DNA of 64,000 nt from NCBI GenBank assembly GCA_963422445.2, contig OY729512.2:2914001-2978000 (forward strand). The letters are read 5' to 3'. Position numbers and translations under genes: made by a program. Of the stretch, positions 26,343 through 34,968 are shown piece by piece; within the stretch, counting starts at the first letter, position 1, and the number at the start of each line of letters is the position of its first letter. The stretch comes from G963422445 sp963422445. Lineage in GTDB: Bacteria; Pseudomonadota; Alphaproteobacteria; Thalassobaculales; Thalassobaculaceae. The notes under the pieces were generated by a model, which had not been told where the DNA came from, ran no database searches, and was given only the letters and a program-made list of their open reading frames with translations.

Positions 26343-27493
26343 ATGAAGACCTATATTGGCGTATCTCGGGTAGAGGGAACGGCGTCGCGCCAGGCGCATG
26401 TCAATCTCCCTGAGGGCACATTCGAGCGTGAGATGAGCAAGGAGGGTTTCTTCGGCCCCGCCGCCTTGCTCTACCATCGCCGGCCGCCGACCGGTTGGGT
26501 CGATTGGGATGGGCCGCTGCGTCCGCGCGCATTCGATCTGATGCGTCTGGAAGAAGGATGCAACTCCCCCGTCGATGCCGTGACTTTTCTCCACAATGCC
26601 CATTGCAAGATGCGGATGTGGCGGGCGAAGGGTCGCATGGATCATCTGGTCCGAACGGCGATGGCGACGAACTGCTATTCATCCATAACGGAACTGGAGA
26701 ACTCTACTGCGATTTCGGGCGTCTTGATGTCAGAGCCGGCGATTACGTGATGGTGCCGCGTGGAACCATGTGGCGAACGGTCTTTGACGGTCCGGCCGAT
26801 GTCCTGATGATCGAGGCGACGAACGCGAGCTACCGTTTACCGGAGAAAGGGCTAGTCGGTCACCATGCATTTTTTGACCCTGCCATGCTCACGGCTCCAG
26901 TAATGGATGATGCCTTTCTGGCTCAGCAGACACCGGAGGGCGCCGAAGAAATCTGGACCGTGAGAATCCGGCGCTGCGGCCGTATATCGACCGTCACATA
27001 CCCGTACAACCCGCTCGACGCGGTTGGCTGGCATGGCGACCTGATGCCGGTCCGAATCAATGTCGAGGACTTTCGGCCGCTGACCAGCCATCGCTATCAC
27101 CTGCCGCCGTCGGCCCATACGACATTCCTGGCTGACCGTTTTGTCGTTTGCACCTTTTGTCCGCGGCCGTTCGAGCAGGACCCGGATGCCTTGAAGATCC
27201 CGTTCTTTCACAACAACGACGATTATGACGAGGTCTTGTTCTACCATCGTGGTGATTTTTTCAGCCGCGACGATATCGACCGTGGCATGGTCACGTTCCA
27301 CCCCTGTGGTTTCACGCACGGGCCGCATCCGAAGGCGCTTCGGAACATGTTTTGGGCCGCCAAGGACGCGACTGATGAATATGCGGTCATGGTCGATGCC
27401 CGCGACGCGCTCGAAGTCGAGGATTTGCCGGATGGCGTCGAGAACGAGAACTATGTCACCTCGTGGAACGTCGGACCCGGGGCCGCGGAATGA
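26343..27493 (+). pseudogene. Homogentisate 1,2-dioxygenase family gene with a frameshift
   Basis: The first frame (MKTYIGVSRVEGTASRQAHV to GRMDHLVR) is followed after a one-base loss near 26648 by a long second frame: GDELLFIHNGTGELYCDFG, RAGDYVMVPRGTMWR, then the conserved iron-binding C-terminal part with NNDDYDEVLFYHRGDFFSR, VTFHPCGFTHGPHPKAL. These are typical of homogentisate 1,2-dioxygenases and close homologues, which open the ring of homogentisate in tyrosine breakdown. Joined, the protein would be about 383 residues. The downstream FAH-type gene overlaps its stop by 4 bases (ATGA), so both form one operon. If the frameshift is real, the pathway is broken here. Confidence 0.82.
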
Positions 27494-28470
27494 AGCTCGG
27501 TTCGTTGAAGACTGGTGGTCGAGACGGAACTCTGGTTGTCATCAGCAACGATTTCGCCAGTGTGGCTCCGGTCGGCGCTGTTGTACCGACCTTGCAAAGG
27601 GCACTTGAGGCCTGGGACGCAATCGCGCCGCAGCTCGCTGACTTGCAGGCCGATCTCGATGCCGGGCGACTGGTCGGCACGACGCGATTCGATCCGGCGA
27701 TGATGGCGTCGCCGTTACCGCGAGCCTATCAATGGCTGGATGGCTCGGCCTATGTGAATCATGTCGAACTGGTGCGCAAGGCGCGCGGGGTCGAACTCCC
27801 GGCAACATTCTGGACCGACCCGTTGATGTATCAGGGCGGGTCCGACGGGTTTCTCGGGCCGAGCGATCCGATTCCGGCCGCGGACGAAGCCTGGGGTGTC
27901 GACTTCGAGGGTGAAATCGCGGTCGTCGTCGACGATGTCCCGATGGGCGTGTCCGTTTCGGCTGCGGCCAGCCACATCAAACTGGTCATGTTGGCCAACG
28001 ATGTCAGCCTGCGCGGTTTGATTCCGTCTGAACTGGCGAAGGGGTTCGGATTCTTGCATGGTAAACCACCAACCGCTTTCGCGCCGGCCGCGGTAACGCC
28101 GGATGTTCTGGGTGACGTTTGGGATGGCGGCCGATTGCACCTGCCTCTACTTTCCTTCGTCAACGGCGTGAAGGTCGGCTGGACCGAGGCCGGTGTGGAC
28201 ATGACGTTTGATTTTCCGACGCTGATTGCGCATGCGGCGAAAACCCGGCCTCTCGGCGCTGGTACGATTATCGGTTCCGGAACGGTTTCGAATGCCGACC
28301 GACAGCATGGCTATTCCTGTATCGCAGAAATCCGGATGATCGAGACGATTGCCGACGGCGTGCCGAAGACGTCGTTCCTGCGTTTCGGAGATCAGATACG
28401 GCTTGAGGTTCGGGACAGGCAGGCTCGATCAGTCTTCGGTGCGGTTGATCAGGTGGTTATGGCGGTTTGA
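27490..28470 (+). CDS. Fumarylacetoacetate hydrolase family protein
   Basis: 326-aa FAH-family enzyme. Metal-binding acidic residues lie in AWGVDFEGEIAVVVDD and VMLANDVSLRGLIP; FGFLHGKPPTAFAPAAVTPD and GTIIGSGTVSNAD are standard FAH blocks, and the N-terminal domain (MKLGSLKTGGRDGTLVVISN) is that found in bacterial fumarylacetoacetases. The ATG overlaps the stop of the homogentisate dioxygenase by 4 bases, showing translational coupling. Likely reaction: hydrolysis of fumarylacetoacetate to fumarate and acetoacetate, or a close analogue in another aromatic pathway. No maleylacetoacetate isomerase was seen. Confidence 0.9.
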   Translation: MKLGSLKTGGRDGTLVVISNDFASVAPVGAVVPTLQRALEAWDAIAPQLADLQADLDAGRLVGTTRFDPAMMASPLPRAYQWLDGSAYVNHVELVRKARGVELPATFWTDPLMYQGGSDGFLGPSDPIPAADEAWGVDFEGEIAVVVDDVPMGVSVSAAASHIKLVMLANDVSLRGLIPSELAKGFGFLHGKPPTAFAPAAVTPDVLGDVWDGGRLHLPLLSFVNGVKVGWTEAGVDMTFDFPTLIAHAAKTRPLGAGTIIGSGTVSNADRQHGYSCIAEIRMIETIADGVPKTSFLRFGDQIRLEVRDRQARSVFGAVDQVVMAV

Positions 28471-28972
28471 CTGCGAGGATTTTGGGCTCAAGAGAAATTG
28501 ATCATATCTAGAATTCATGTCGCCAAACTCTTGTCATGGACTCGCTATTTACAGCGCGGGATCACCTTGCAAGCCGGCTAGTTCCTAAACTTCTGAGTCG
28601 TTTGTGGCAACCTCAAACTCTGCGGCCGTCACCGAAGCACTCGGCAACAGGGCATTGAGGCCAAACCATGCAGGCGTGAGATGGACGGGCGAACGCGCCT
28701 CGAATGATGATGCGTGAAGGCTTGGACGCCGGGCCAGTTCGCATGGCGCCCGCATTATCCGGTTTCACCGATCGTAACGTGCCGGAAGCAGTCTGTTTAC
28801 ACGATGTGGTCGGTAGGGCATCAAAGTAATCGCCCGTGTGTCGAATAAACGGACTTACGGATCTCCTCTCGTTCTTCAGCCTGGGTTGCGTCCTGCTCCG
28901 GAGAATCGACAGCCCGTCTGACGTCGCAGCGACAGGCAGGAATCGACCCCAGTCATTGTCTTGCAGACATCA
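28471..28972. other. Gap without a recognisable gene
   Basis: About 500 bases between two convergent genes (FAH-type and TRAP large permease). No open frame with family motifs and no strong terminator hairpin noticed. Confidence 0.5.
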
Positions 28973-30271
28973 TCAGTGGTAGACTAGCGTTGGCAGCCAG
29001 GTCGCGAGATGCGGAAATGCGATCAACAGCAAGATCATGCCGAGCATCGCAACCAGAAACGGCAAAGAGCCGATCGCTACATCGTTGAAATGTCCGCCAC
29101 GCGTCCGGATGCCCTGCACCACATAGAGATTGACCCCGATTGGTGGCGTAATCAGCGCCGCCTCCATGAGTAACGTGATCAGGATGCCGAACCAGACATC
29201 CGAGAACTCCGGCACGCCAAGAGCCATGACGATCGGAAAGACGATCGGCACCGTCGTCAGCATCATCGACAGCGTTTCCATGAACATGCCGAGGAACAGG
29301 TAGAAAACCACGATCAGCAGCACGGTCTGGACCGGCGTCAGCCCCATCTCCGAAATGAAATTGAGCATCGCCTGGGTGATGCCCATGAAGCCCAGCACGA
29401 AATTCAGGAAAATCGCCGCGAACACGATCAGCATGATCATCGCCGTCGTGCGCATCGTACCTTCGAAGGAATCGCGCAGCATCCTGAAGTTCAGCGTCCG
29501 GAAAGACGCTGCGATCAACACTGCGACGCACACGCCTATCGATGCGGCTTCGGTTGGCGTTGCCACTCCTGCATAGATCGAGCCAACGACAGCCGCGAAC
29601 AGCACGATCGGGGGCAGGAGATCCGGCAGGCAGCGGATCCGGTCAGCCCAGCTTGTCTCGACCATCCGGCCGCCCCAGGCAGGGCGGAAGATACAGGCGC
29701 AAACGATGGTCATCATGAACAGCGATGACAGGATGACCCCGGGAATGATGCCGGCCAGATACAGCTCAGGTACCGACGTGTCGGTCAGTAGGCCGTAGAT
29801 GATCAGGTTGATCGACGGCGGAACCAGAATTCCGAGGGTGCCGCCGGCCGCGAGCGAACCCAGAAACAAGCTTTCATTATAGCCCCGCGCCTCGATTTCC
29901 GGATAGGCCACGGTCCCAACAGTCGCGGCGGTCGCGACGCTCGATCCCGAACTTGCTGCGAATATCGTGCAGGAGCCGATATTGGCATGCATCAGCCCGC
30001 CCGGCAGCCATGACAACCACTGGATGACGGCGGCATACATGCGCCGCGCAATGCCGGCGCGCAGCATGATTTCGCCGAGCAGAATGAACATCGGGATCGC
30101 GACCAGAATGAATTCCTTGCTCTTGTCCCAGTAGATTTCAGCCAGAGCAGGCGTCAGCGTGCCGCCCATCGAGATCTTGTCGAGAACAAAACTCAGGATG
30201 CCCAGAACCGCGGCAACCGGAACTGCCGCGAGAACCAGAATGACCAAACCGACAACGATTGCGAACGCCAT
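28973..30271 (-). CDS. dctM: TRAP transporter large permease (DctM type)
   Basis: 432-aa inner-membrane protein with about 12 hydrophobic segments, the ion-coupled channel of a TRAP transporter. Characteristic blocks: FILVAIPMFILLGEIMLRAG, GGLMHANIGSCTIFAASSGS, AAGGTLGILVPPSINLIIYG and AGVATPTEAASIGV. It is the last gene of a dctP-dctQ-dctM operon read from right to left, separated from dctQ by 3 bases. It works with the 203-aa small permease and the secreted binding protein to import an organic acid using a sodium or proton gradient. The substrate is not predictable from the sequence. Confidence 0.95.
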   Translation of the reverse strand: MAFAIVVGLVILVLAAVPVAAVLGILSFVLDKISMGGTLTPALAEIYWDKSKEFILVAIPMFILLGEIMLRAGIARRMYAAVIQWLSWLPGGLMHANIGSCTIFAASSGSSVATAATVGTVAYPEIEARGYNESLFLGSLAAGGTLGILVPPSINLIIYGLLTDTSVPELYLAGIIPGVILSSLFMMTIVCACIFRPAWGGRMVETSWADRIRCLPDLLPPIVLFAAVVGSIYAGVATPTEAASIGVCVAVLIAASFRTLNFRMLRDSFEGTMRTTAMIMLIVFAAIFLNFVLGFMGITQAMLNFISEMGLTPVQTVLLIVVFYLFLGMFMETLSMMLTTVPIVFPIVMALGVPEFSDVWFGILITLLMEAALITPPIGVNLYVVQGIRTRGGHFNDVAIGSLPFLVAMLGMILLLIAFPHLATWLPTLVYH

Positions 30272-30274
30272 GCC

Positions 30275-30886
30275 TTACGACTCCTTGCCGGGCGTGGTCG
30301 ATGTCGCGAGCACGACATCGACGCCATGGGTTTCTTCTTCCATGAGCTCGGCGATTGAAGGTACGCCGGCGATCCGTGCGACCAGGGTCCAGTTCCGCTG
30401 CGCCAGTGCAATCAGGCTGTAGATCACCACGAAGATCAGGGTGATGAAAAACAGTGTCAGGCCGGCAACCCAGAAGAATTGCGGAATCCATTGTGGCGTC
30501 CCGAGCGTCGTGATCGACACTGAGTTGTAGATCCAGGAATTGTGGAAGGAGACAAAGGCATAATAGGTCATTACCGCCATGAAATAAAATAGCAATCCCA
30601 GTCCAATCACGTCAAGAATGGCAGTAACCGGTCGCGGGAGAAGATTGTAGAGCGCGTCGATCCGGACGTTTGACCTGTGCAGTAGACAATAGGAATAGGC
30701 CCAGGTTGTCGTCGCCGAAAAAACATAGCCGGAGTATTCGTCGGACCCGCTCATCGTGACGTTGAAGATCTTTCGCGAGAGGACATCAACGGCGACCATC
30801 ACGGCCGACAACAAAAGCGCGGTTCCCCCTATCCAGACTGCGTATTGCGATAGTCGTTCCAGGAATCTGTGTATCTCGGCGAGCAT
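30275..30886 (-). CDS. dctQ: TRAP transporter small permease (DctQ type)
   Basis: 203-aa membrane protein with four hydrophobic segments (near residues 15-35, 50-65, 88-110 and 135-160), typical of DctQ, which pairs with DctM. VDVLSRKIFNVTMSGSDEYS is the usual DctQ block after the first segment. Immediately upstream of the large permease gene and 78 bases downstream of the binding-protein gene. Weak sequence conservation is normal for this subunit, so the call relies on topology and neighbours. Confidence 0.9.
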   Translation of the reverse strand: MLAEIHRFLERLSQYAVWIGGTALLLSAVMVAVDVLSRKIFNVTMSGSDEYSGYVFSATTTWAYSYCLLHRSNVRIDALYNLLPRPVTAILDVIGLGLLFYFMAVMTYYAFVSFHNSWIYNSVSITTLGTPQWIPQFFWVAGLTLFFITLIFVVIYSLIALAQRNWTLVARIAGVPSIAELMEEETHGVDVVLATSTTPGKES

Positions 30887-30964
30887 CGTCCGTCTCTCCG
30901 GATTTATCCAAAAAATGGCGTCGCGATCATTGATCGCGACGCCAGATCATTGATTTGGCAGACT

Positions 30965-32050
30965 TTAGAGCGAAGCCTTCATGCCCGAGATCTTGCCGAT
31001 TGTTGCATTCCATTCGTCGACACATTGTTGCGTGCCGCACCGTTTCGCCCAGCGCTTCAGAACGAAGTTTTCGACCACATCCTTCAGTTTCGCCTTGTCA
31101 GCGGCGGAAGGCTCGATCGGGACCATGCCGCCGGGTTCGCCGCGGTCGCAGGGACCGGAGGCATTGCAATCCATGCCGGCCTGGTCATTTGCCGCTGTGG
31201 CGACCCACATTTCCTCTTCAAGCGTCTGCAGATGTTCTTTGAAGAATGCCTGGGTGTCCGCATTCAGGCTGTTCCAGACCTTGAGGTTCATGGCCAGGAA
31301 TGACGACGCGTAGCCGAGGCGAATGCGGATATTGTGTGTTACAACCTGCCACCATTTGGCGTTGTAGGCTGGAAGAGTGCCGGTCAGGCCGCAATCCGCC
31401 ACTCCTTTCTGCAGGGCGGGGACGACCTCGGCGAAGGCGATCGTGACGGCGCTGCCGCCAACGCCTTCGATGAAGTCACCGAGTGTGGTGCTGTAGGTTC
31501 GAATCTTCTTGCCGTCAAGCTGATCAAAGCTGAACTCCTTGATGTTCTTGTCGCCAAGGTTGCACCAGAGCTGCTGACTCGGCCACGCGTAGATCATGAG
31601 CAGTTTCGCGCCGTATTTTTCCTCGAATTCCCGCTCGAGAATCGCACGGTAGGCTTCGTTCGCCTCCCGATAAAGGTTGAGATCCTGGATCACGCCTGCG
31701 AGATCCGCACCCTCGATCATGGGGCTGTCCTGCGCCACATAAGTGGTCACGCCGTGGACGGCATCGAACACTCCGAGCTTGAGCAAACGCATGATTTCGA
31801 AGCCGGAAAGTCCGAGTTCGGTCTGGGATTTTGCATTGGCTGTGAGCATGCCGCCGGAGAGTTTGGGCAGCCGGTCATTCCAGAACGGGCCTTCGCGCTC
31901 TTTCCAGTGATCAAGGAAGCTCCATGTTCCGACGACCTTGAATTCCTTCTTGTCAAGCTCGGCGGAAACAGGGCTTGCTGCCGCCGACAATGCAAGCGCG
32001 CAGGCAGTCAGCCCGGCGATTACGCCCTTTTTCAAAAGTGAGCCTGTCAT
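30965..32050 (-). CDS. dctP: TRAP transporter solute-binding protein (DctP type)
   Basis: 361-aa secreted protein. The start is the ATG at 32050, with GGGAGATACTTG just before it; it gives a clear signal peptide (MTGSLLKKGVIAGLTACALA, cleavage after SPVSA). The mature part has DctP features: KVVGTWSFLDHWKEREGPFW at the N terminus, LDGKKIRTYSTTLGDFIEGV (the usual GxKIR block with ligand Arg) and GVADCGLTGTLPAYNAKWW. First gene of the TRAP operon. It captures the substrate in the periplasm and delivers it to DctQM. Next to aromatic-acid genes, but a link is only suggestive. Confidence 0.93.
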   Translation of the reverse strand: MTGSLLKKGVIAGLTACALALSAAASPVSAELDKKEFKVVGTWSFLDHWKEREGPFWNDRLPKLSGGMLTANAKSQTELGLSGFEIMRLLKLGVFDAVHGVTTYVAQDSPMIEGADLAGVIQDLNLYREANEAYRAILEREFEEKYGAKLLMIYAWPSQQLWCNLGDKNIKEFSFDQLDGKKIRTYSTTLGDFIEGVGGSAVTIAFAEVVPALQKGVADCGLTGTLPAYNAKWWQVVTHNIRIRLGYASSFLAMNLKVWNSLNADTQAFFKEHLQTLEEEMWVATAANDQAGMDCNASGPCDRGEPGGMVPIEPSAADKAKLKDVVENFVLKRWAKRCGTQQCVDEWNATIGKISGMKASL

Positions 32051-32327
32051 CAAGTATCTCCCAAAGTTCGATAGACAGGATAACATAGTCAACGAGGCAA
32101 GCCGCGGCAACAGCTATTACGGCCGCCATGGCCGTCATTGCCGCCATCGGGGGCCAGTGACACAACCGGAGCCGATCAACCACGCGCAACCGTCACGCGT
32201 GACGATACCGGCTTCCCGGCAACGCCATTGCCGCACCGCTTGGCCGGCAGGTGTGCGTCGCTGTTGCATCGCCCGCCGGGCCTTGGTCTATTCTGAAAAA
32301 CCGCACGGAATTCAGCAGGAGCTAAGC

Positions 32328-33221
32328 ATGGCGCATGTTCTGACGGATGATGGTGTCAATTTGTATTACGAAGAGGCTGGTCGCGGCGAGGTGGTGATAT
32401 TCGTTCACGAGTTCGCCGGTGACTTTCGCAGCTGGGAGCCGCAAATGCGATATTTCGCGCGCCGGTACCGCGCGATCGCATTCAATGCTCGCGGGTATCC
32501 GCCTTCAGATGTGCCGAGCGATGCCGATGCCTACTCGCAACGGCGCGCCTGCGATGATATTCGCGCCGTCATGGACGGGCTTGATGTTGCGGAAGCGCAT
32601 GTTGTCGGATTGTCGATGGGCGGATTCGCAACGTTGCATTTTGGCCTCGAATATCCCGAACGCGCCCTGTCCCTGGTTGTTGGTGGCTGCGGGTACGGCG
32701 CCGAGCCGGATGCGCGCGAGCAATTCCGGGAGGAAACGACGGCGACCGCCCGAAAGATCAGACGTGATGGCATGGCGGTGGCGGGCGTCGCCTATGCGTC
32801 CGGCCCGACCCGTGTGCAGTTCCAGAACAAGGATCCGCGCGGCTGGGAAGAGTTTGAAACCCAGTTGCGCGAACATTCGACTGAAGGGTCTGCCAACACC
32901 ATGATGGGTGTGCAGCGACTGCGGCCGTCGCTCTACGATCTCAGCGACCGGCTGAAAAGTCTGACGGTACCGACCCTGATCATCAATGGCGATGAGGACG
33001 AGCCCTGCCTCGATCCCGGAACCTTCATGAAACGGACGATCCCGTCGAGCGCGCTGGCCGTGCTCCCGCGCTCGGGCCATACGATCAACATCGAGGAGCC
33101 GGCTCTGTTTAACTGGTTCGTGGATGATTTTCTGCATCAGGTCGGCTCCGGCAACTGGGGCTTGCGTGACCAGCGCTCGAAAAGCCAGAGTATCCTGGGA
33201 GATATCGTTAAGCCGGGATAG
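32328..33221 (+). CDS. Alpha/beta hydrolase
   Basis: 297-aa alpha/beta-fold hydrolase. The nucleophile elbow is GLSMGGFATLHF (Ser about residue 93), the acid likely Asp in TLIINGDEDEPC, and the catalytic His in PRSGHTINIEEP. The oxyanion region is VHEFAGDFRSWEP, where the more common HG is replaced by HE. Starts at ATG after CAGGAGCTAAGC. Followed 61 bases later by the aconitase X pair, same direction, so possibly one transcription unit. Could be an ester, lactone or C-C bond hydrolase (3-oxoadipate enol-lactonase-like); not resolvable here. Confidence 0.88.
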   Translation: MAHVLTDDGVNLYYEEAGRGEVVIFVHEFAGDFRSWEPQMRYFARRYRAIAFNARGYPPSDVPSDADAYSQRRACDDIRAVMDGLDVAEAHVVGLSMGGFATLHFGLEYPERALSLVVGGCGYGAEPDAREQFREETTATARKIRRDGMAVAGVAYASGPTRVQFQNKDPRGWEEFETQLREHSTEGSANTMMGVQRLRPSLYDLSDRLKSLTVPTLIINGDEDEPCLDPGTFMKRTIPSSALAVLPRSGHTINIEEPALFNWFVDDFLHQVGSGNWGLRDQRSKSQSILGDIVKPG

Positions 33222-33282
33222 CAGGCAGGGCCCGTCGGGCGGGTGTTCCGCGCCGTGGATTGGACTCTGACATGGAGGTCTT

Positions 33283-34512
33283 GTGAAACTCACGGCTGAA
33301 GAACAGGCCATGCAGGCCGGTGATCTTGGCCCGGCCCGGCGCTGGGCAATTGAACACCAGATCACTGTTGGCGGGATGTTCGATGCTGCCGATCTTGTTC
33401 CGGTCAGCCAAGCCCATATGATGGCCGATCCCGAGTCTCTTGGGGAAGCCGGGGTCGGTTTTCTGGAAAGGCTTGCCGGGCAGGGCGGGCAGGTTACCAT
33501 TCCGACGATCACCGACCCGCGGGGTGTCGACCTCAATCACTACCGTCCGCTCGGGCAAACCGAAGCCATGGCCAATCTCGATCGCCGGATCGCCGCCGCC
33601 TGTACAGCCATGGGCATTCTGATGACCAATACCTGCGTTAACTACCAGACGATCATGCCGCCGGTGTCCGGAGAACATGTCGCCTATGGCGATACCGGTG
33701 TGGTCATCTACGCCAACAGCGCTTGCGGCGCCCGTTCGAACTATGAAGGCGGCCCATCGGCGCTGGCGGCCGGTTTGATCGGCCGTACACCGCGTTACGG
33801 GCTTCACCTTGATGCCAGCCGGCAGGCGACACGCCGTTTTGTCGTCACCAGCCAGCCGCGCGAACTGACGGACTGGGGCAGTCTCGGGGCCGTTATCGGC
33901 CGGCAGGTGGGATCCTATTGGGAAGTTCCTGTGGTCGAAGGGCTGGAAACCGTTCCGACATCCGACGACATGAAGCATTTCGGCGCGGCCATGGCGAGTT
34001 ACGGCTCGGTCCCGCTGTTCCATTTTGTCGGAATTACGCCCGAAGCCTCGCGGCTCGCCGATGTCGGTGGCGACGGATTGCTGGCGGAACCGGTTACGGA
34101 CGCCGATCTCGCGGCGTTTCGCTCATTGTTCGGCGGGGCCGGCGACCAGGTCGATGTGGTGGTTTTTGCCGCGCCGCAATTGTCATTGGTGGAAATGCAG
34201 CGCCTTGCGGCGCTATGCCGCGGAAAAACCGTCCAGACCGCGATGATCGTCTGTACGTCGCCGCAGGTCCATGCCGACGCGCGCCGTCTGGGACTGATCG
34301 AGACCATCGAGACGACCGGAGCAAAGGTTCTCGAGGGCACGTGCTTTTATAACCAGTATGCTCGCGAAATCGCCGAAGCGAATGGCTGGACATATCTGCT
34401 GAGCAATTCCGCGAAAATCGTCAATATTCTTGGCGGTTACGGTTATCAGCCGGCGCTCGCGAGCATGGAGGCCTGCGTAGAGTCCGCCGTGGCCGGGAGG
34501 ATTGTCCGATGA
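33283..34512 (+). CDS. Aconitase X catalytic (large) subunit
   Basis: 409-aa protein of the AcnX (formerly DUF521) family, iron-sulfur hydro-lyases. Blocks seen: LTAEEQAMQAGDLGPARRWA, ITVGGMFDAADLVPVSQAHM, a cysteine in MTNTCVNYQTIMPP, GVVIYANSACGARSNYEGGP, and the C-terminal TCFYNQYAREIAEANGW with further cysteines. Start GTG. It overlaps by 4 bases (ATGA) with the small subunit gene, as in two-gene bacterial AcnX. Known AcnX activities include cis-3-hydroxy-L-proline dehydratase and, in archaea, mevalonate-5-phosphate dehydratase; no hydroxyproline genes are adjacent, so the substrate here is open. Confidence 0.92.
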   Translation: MKLTAEEQAMQAGDLGPARRWAIEHQITVGGMFDAADLVPVSQAHMMADPESLGEAGVGFLERLAGQGGQVTIPTITDPRGVDLNHYRPLGQTEAMANLDRRIAAACTAMGILMTNTCVNYQTIMPPVSGEHVAYGDTGVVIYANSACGARSNYEGGPSALAAGLIGRTPRYGLHLDASRQATRRFVVTSQPRELTDWGSLGAVIGRQVGSYWEVPVVEGLETVPTSDDMKHFGAAMASYGSVPLFHFVGITPEASRLADVGGDGLLAEPVTDADLAAFRSLFGGAGDQVDVVVFAAPQLSLVEMQRLAALCRGKTVQTAMIVCTSPQVHADARRLGLIETIETTGAKVLEGTCFYNQYAREIAEANGWTYLLSNSAKIVNILGGYGYQPALASMEACVESAVAGRIVR

Positions 34513-34937
34513 CGGTCCTGAAATGCCATGTCGGGATCGGTCCGGCAGTGGAGGGCGAGGCACTGGTCGCGGATGACAATTTTTCGGCGCGTTACGACCT
34601 CGACCGCCTCAAGGGCGTGTTTTCGCGACCGGGACACAAACTGGCGGGACAGTCCTACAAGGACCGGATCCTCGTGTTCAACACGGCGAAGGGCGGTGTT
34701 GCCACGGCCTGGATGCTGTACGAGATGATGTCGCGCTGCATCGCGCCAAAGGCACTCTTGTTCAACCGCGCCAATACCATCCTGGCCCAGGGAGCGGCGC
34801 TTGCCGAAATGACGCTATGCGACCGCTTCGAGGACGGCGATGTGACGCGCCGGATTCGGACCGGTGACCGGTTGTTGGTCAATCCGGCCGCTGGCATGGT
34901 CACGATCATCGAGGCGGCGCGGAGCCCGGCCGAATAA
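34509..34937 (+). CDS. Aconitase X swivel (small) subunit
   Basis: 142-aa protein of the former DUF126 family, the swivel domain of aconitase X. Typical features are VEGEALVADDNFSARYDLD at the N terminus, SYKDRILVFNTAKGGVATAW in the middle and KALLFNRANTILAQGAALA near residue 85-100. Its ATG lies inside the end of the large subunit gene, so the two are co-translated and should form one heterodimeric hydro-lyase. Convergent with secA, whose stop is only 31 bases away. Confidence 0.92.
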   Translation: MTVLKCHVGIGPAVEGEALVADDNFSARYDLDRLKGVFSRPGHKLAGQSYKDRILVFNTAKGGVATAWMLYEMMSRCIAPKALLFNRANTILAQGAALAEMTLCDRFEDGDVTRRIRTGDRLLVNPAAGMVTIIEAARSPAE

Positions 34938-34968
34938 CGACCAGAGGGTGGGGCCGGGGCGGTCGGGT

